A program made the position numbers and the translations under genes. 64,000 nucleotides of DNA. Origin: Brasenia schreberi (taxonomy: Eukaryota; Streptophyta; Magnoliopsida; Nymphaeales; Cabombaceae). Of the stretch, positions 60,882 to 64,000 are shown in pieces. Position 1 is the stretch's first letter. The number at the start of each line of letters is the position of its first letter. The notes under the pieces were generated by a model. It did not search any database. It saw nothing but the letters and a program-made list of their open reading frames with translations, and had not been told where the DNA came from. Location of the stretch: positions 30,176,501 through 30,240,500 of the forward strand of contig JAYKKT010000091.1 in assembly GCA_036023115.1 (NCBI GenBank), in the 5' to 3' direction.

Positions 60882-62183
60882 GGCCAAGGGTGGTTCTTTG
60901 GATTGGGTCAATCTTCAGTGAGATTTGGATCTGGATCTTTTGGTCCAGATCTAATCCAAACTTTTTCTTTTAAGTACTTTTTTGATGCATGAAACAGACG
61001 GTTTTCGAGCGGGCTTCGATTCCTCGGTGGCTCGATTTAGGTTGGGTTTTTCCCAGTCCTTTGGCCGGCCAATTTCTTACTTTCAGGACCTTTTGTTGTT
61101 TGGTTTTTTATCTGTCTGATCTCGTCTCGGGCTTGTTTTTTATGAGGTCGATCTCGGATTTTCCAAAGGACTTTGATTTTCGTTTTAACAAGCCTGGTTC
61201 TTGATTTTTTAGGGTTTCATCATGGTCTTAGTTTCATTTTGCATTTTTGAAGTTGAACTTGTCTTTTGAAATGGACACCAGTTTCGATCCTCTGTCTTGC
61301 TTTTTATCCGGATAGGCTGGGCATCTCCTTCACTTTTGACTTGAGCTCGAGCTGGATTTTGGATTGGGTTTGACTTGTCCGTTTTAGCTGTTTTGCAATC
61401 CATGGGTTTTTTACTTGAATTCAAAACCCTTATTTTGAAATATTTTTTGAAAAGGTTTAAACTTCAAAATTTTGGAGTTTTAAAAGTTCAAAAAGGTTGT
61501 GAGCTGGTTTTCAAAATTTTGGGGTTTTTGAAAATATCACAATTATGGGGTGTTTACAGGGATCTCACAATATTAAAAGAGATTCTATTTTGATACATCT
61601 ACCTGCTAATGGATATGCATACTCGTTCTCTTTCTTCTTTCTTATATCGATTTTCCAATGTAGCTTATCGTAGTGAGTCTAGTGATGAACGCATAAATGA
61701 ATCCATGGGTCCCTTTGGAAGCGGTGGTCGTGAGCCAAATAACGATGAAGATGATGAACATTGGGTGTCTATTATTATATTATCTTGCATACTAGAAAGT
61801 TCTCCTTGATATGGAAATAAAATATTTTCGACCTTCTTCTTAGATGTATTGTGCACATAATCATAAATTGTTTCCTTTATTTCTTCAGTTGCATTCTTAC
61901 AAGCTGCCACATTTCCGCTTCTTCACATTAAATGATCCTTGTATCTTGTTATTCTACTAGTAGAAATATGACCATATAATATACAAAATACTGACATATT
62001 ATCCATCCTATATTTTGTCAAACCCCAATTCCATCCTGGATCCTTAGAAGCTGGGGGTCTATAGTTGTATACTGGATTAGAAAACCTAATACAAGTTGTT
62101 TTACTAGTCTCTGTGTCACAACTACCACTGTCACTACCACTTTGAGAACAAGTTGTTGCACTTGTTGATGATTTCATACTCAC

Positions 62184-63080
62184 TATAAAAAATAAGAATA
62201 ACGACTCAGCTTGAGTTTTCCAACCTTATACAAGAAATAGAACATTAAATAGTAACATTCATTGGTATCATTTGACAATCCTAAACTACAAATTGTAAAG
62301 GTAGCAACCATTCCTATTTAAACCATAGACAACACTGCATAGCCTATCCCCAGAAGATTTTAACAAAACATGACATGTGGTATGCTGTGTACAATGTTAT
62401 TCTATGTAGTCTTTAACTAAAGAAATGTTATTGTCAGATATGATCCAAGATTTAGCAATAATTACTAATTAAGTACATGATGATGCATGAATCATAGCCA
62501 TTTACTGACTGCTGCATCAATGGAAAATCACAAGTATGATCACTAAAAGATTTCACTCACAAATGTGTGAACATATTAGCTTTTCAGTGGATGAAACTCA
62601 CTAAGATGAACCACTCATTTCTTCACAATTTGTTAATTGTTTGCTCTTTCTTTATTTAAACCAATCCTAAAGAAGCTATATGATTTGATCTGACAGGCAT
62701 TCTTCAGATGTCCCATGAAGAGCTTGAGAATTCAGTGGCTCACAATAGAATAAAATTTTAATAATAATTCATGTAAAACAACATGATACAATTCTCACTA
62801 AATTCTCTGTACATTGGTTATGCTAAACATATAGTTGAATTCAAATGATCAAATGAAACCTAAACCTATAGGTTGGGTGCACCGACCCATCTCTAAATAT
62901 ACAAGCTTCATCCAACCAAAACCAGGCCTTCTACCACACTAAGTGGGGTCTCTCATAACAAATAAAAATATCCTTGAATATGTTAAGCTATATTTGAAGA
63001 AAGCATTTCCAAGTATCAAAAGAAAGGAATTCATCATGACCAATTAAGAATAAAATAAATCTCAACCCAGATCAAGCCAC
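62184..63080. other. hAT2 5' non-coding region
   Basis: AT-rich, no frames of note. Lies between the transposase start and the GC-rich end of the element; presumably leader and promoter on the minus strand. Confidence 0.45.
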
Positions 63081-63164
63081 GCCCAAATCCCCATCCACAA
63101 AAAAAGAAAAAAGAAAGAAAAACCTTTAGTCTGCAAATTTATACTTGGAGGATAGAACTTGGGC

Positions 63165-63440
63165 GGGACAATGGGAGATGGCGGCGAGAAAGGGAGATGG
63201 TGGCGGGAGAGAGGGAGATGGTGGCGACAGAGGGAGAGGCGTACCTGGATTGGAGGCGATTGCAGCAACAGGCAGGAGCGGCCCGGAGAGGAAGAGGGAG
63301 AGGCGTACCTGGACTGGAGGCGATGGTGACGACAGGCGGGAGCGGCCCGGTGAAGATGGAGGGGGGGAGGCGCACTTGGAGACGATGGCGGTGACAAGCG
63401 AGAGCAGCCCGAAGAGGATGGAGAGGGAGAGGCGAGAGAT
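63165..63440. repeat. GC-rich tandem repeats at hAT2 5' end
   Basis: Two to three 21-bp units (GGGAGATGGTGGCGGGAGAG) are followed by three units of 62-67 bp starting at 63241, 63304 and 63371 (GTACCTGGA.TGGAGGCGAT, GGCGGGAGCGGCCCGG). Overlapping frames on both strands (Arg/Gly- or Pro/Ser-rich) result from the repeats and are not called as genes. Confidence 0.85.
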
Positions 63441-63696
63441 GCAAGGTCAGGGACGAACGAGAAACCCTCGTTCGTCCTTTTATATTGTTTGGGTCAGATC
63501 GATCTTGATCGACCCAACCCAATCTGATTCGACTGCGTCCGCTTACAACCATAGTGGGCCCGCTATAACGTTGTTTGCAGCGCTAATATCGTTGTTTGCG
63601 GTACTAATATCACTTTGGCAGGTCGCCCGCTAAGGGTTACCCGCTATAGTGGTTTTAGCTTCGCTAAAACGCTATAGCACGCTATTGATAACATAG

Positions 63697-64000
63697 GACA
63701 GAATAGTAATTTTCCCCTCAATACAAAACTCTAATTTTGCCTAAACATAAAGGGTAGAATTGTCTTTTGATTCAGTGGTAGACCTGTGAATTTTTCACAC
63801 GTTCAAGTGCAACTACGTAAGTCAATAAGCTGGTATTTGGTAATTTCCATAAATTGCTAGATGTTAGAATTGTCCTTTCGTCCGATTAAAGGTAAAATCG
63901 TCTTTTACTTTAAAATATATGAACTTTTAGTAATTTTGACCAGTGACAGTTTATAATTTTTTCAAAATAGAGATAGGGAAGGGCAGAATGAACTTTTCAA
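63697..64000 (-). repeat. Flanking repeat tract continuous with 55473-55165 before hAT2 insertion
   Basis: Begins with the right hAT2 TSD. On the minus strand it resembles 43700-43950 (AAAAGACAA.ACTAC/TCC, GGCAAAATTA), so hAT2 landed in an older repeat. Confidence 0.55.

Larger units (their letters stand above)
58481..61558 (-). mobile_element. Element C: solo LTR, 3078 bp, inside hAT2
   Basis: On the minus strand it begins TGTAAACACCCC like elements A and B and ends in TTTACA. Flanks GGGAC and GGGAT are a near-matching TSD. The end region (minus 58690-58520) follows the order of LTR A and B ends: TGACCCTTGAG, CGAAAAGA, CACAATC, GGCACGCTCACGC. Removing it rejoins hAT2 coding sequence in frame. 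It contains the tandem arrays listed below and a TATA box. No internal region. Confidence 0.85.
56509..62183 (-). pseudogene. hAT2 transposase gene, five coding parts, interrupted by solo LTR
   Basis: The start is MSMKSSTSATTCSQSG at 62183. BED finger region 62080-61920 (DPGWNWG, ITRYKDHL). First exon runs to 61559, is cut by the solo LTR, and resumes at 58480 with PSFQAMVSDIGQFGPG, ending at 57597. It includes VVTDNAVNY (catalytic Asp near 58122) and FWTPCVAHCIYLMLEDI (CxxH). Further exons: 57496-57190, 57074-56956 (FAIRVLSLTFSATPCERNWS, dimerisation domain) and 56856-56509, with GT/AG borders. In-frame stops: TGA near 61924, TAA and TAG between 61665 and 61580, TAG at about 58296, one more in each of the late exons. 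Otherwise well kept. Shares architecture with hAT1 but differs in sequence, ends and subterminal words, so a separate family. Confidence 0.9.
55474..63696 (-). mobile_element. hAT2: complete hAT transposon with nested solo LTR
   Basis: Perfect 16-bp terminal inverted repeats CTATGTTATCAATAGC (55474-55489 and complement at 63681-63696) and a perfect 8-bp TSD GACAGAAT (55466-55473, 63697-63704). It is 8223 bp, of which 3078 bp are the solo LTR C; without it about 5.1 kb. Subterminal regions are packed with CGCTA/TAGCG words. The transposase gene reads on the minus strand. Confidence 0.95.

Noticed and set aside
63145..63633. A 162-codon Arg/Gly-rich frame and Pro/Ser-rich frames on the opposite strand
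   Set aside because: Open in several frames because of the GC-rich tandem repeat at the hAT2 end; no known domain.

Overview
This is repeat-dense nuclear DNA of a flowering plant. The evidence is the set of plant-type transposable elements: Ty3/gypsy of the Tat/Ogre type, Ty1/copia, BED-zinc-finger hAT elements, Mutator-like and plant mobile domain (PMD) sequences, a Tourist-like MITE and an L1-type LINE tail. Long AT, AG and AC microsatellites fit the same picture. I cannot name the species. No intact host gene is recognisable. Nearly every coding trace is a decayed transposon gene or a captured fragment of a host gene. Boundaries were read by eye from matching ends and target-site duplications (TSDs); no alignment or search was run.

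Layout. 1-6460: a PMD (MAIN-like) pseudogene on the minus strand, a compound microsatellite, a MITE, and a Mutator-like N-terminal exon. 6466-15649: a complete non-autonomous Tat-like LTR retrotransposon (element A, TSD AGTTA) whose 3' LTR carries a 176-bp inversion. 15655-18500: microsatellites and degenerate short repeats. 18503-21452: a small complete LTR element on the minus strand (element E) holding a gag-protease remnant and an unexplained 197-residue reading frame. 21453-23858: no gene; a GC-rich tract at 22690-23110.

23859-44230 is a Russian-doll nest. A family-D LTR was hit by element B (24812-43253, TSD ACTAG/ATTAG). The 5' LTR of B was split by about 7.65 kb of foreign DNA (about 26812-34466). 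That DNA contains an hnRNP-type RRM fragment, a YebC/TACO1-like exon, a gypsy integrase fragment, a copia LTR with its primer site, and a complete hAT element (hAT1, 28302-33321, TSD GACTGAAC). hAT1 in turn contains a family-D solo LTR (30814-32829, TSD GTCTC). Family D is therefore both the outermost and the innermost layer.

44400-48562 is a decayed copia element. 50432-50600 is a MITE with TTA TSDs and 51040-51510 a LINE tail. 53930-55170 is a second copy of the same copia family in inverted orientation. 55474-63696 is a second complete hAT (hAT2), with perfect 16-bp terminal inverted repeats and TSD GACAGAAT. It has a five-part transposase gene, a hairpin of about 355 bp, GC-rich tandem repeats at its 5' end, and a 3.08-kb solo LTR (element C) inside its first coding exon.

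The elements do not form a pathway. Elements A and B appear to belong to a family that lacks reverse transcriptase and would depend on an autonomous relative. Both hAT transposase genes are broken.
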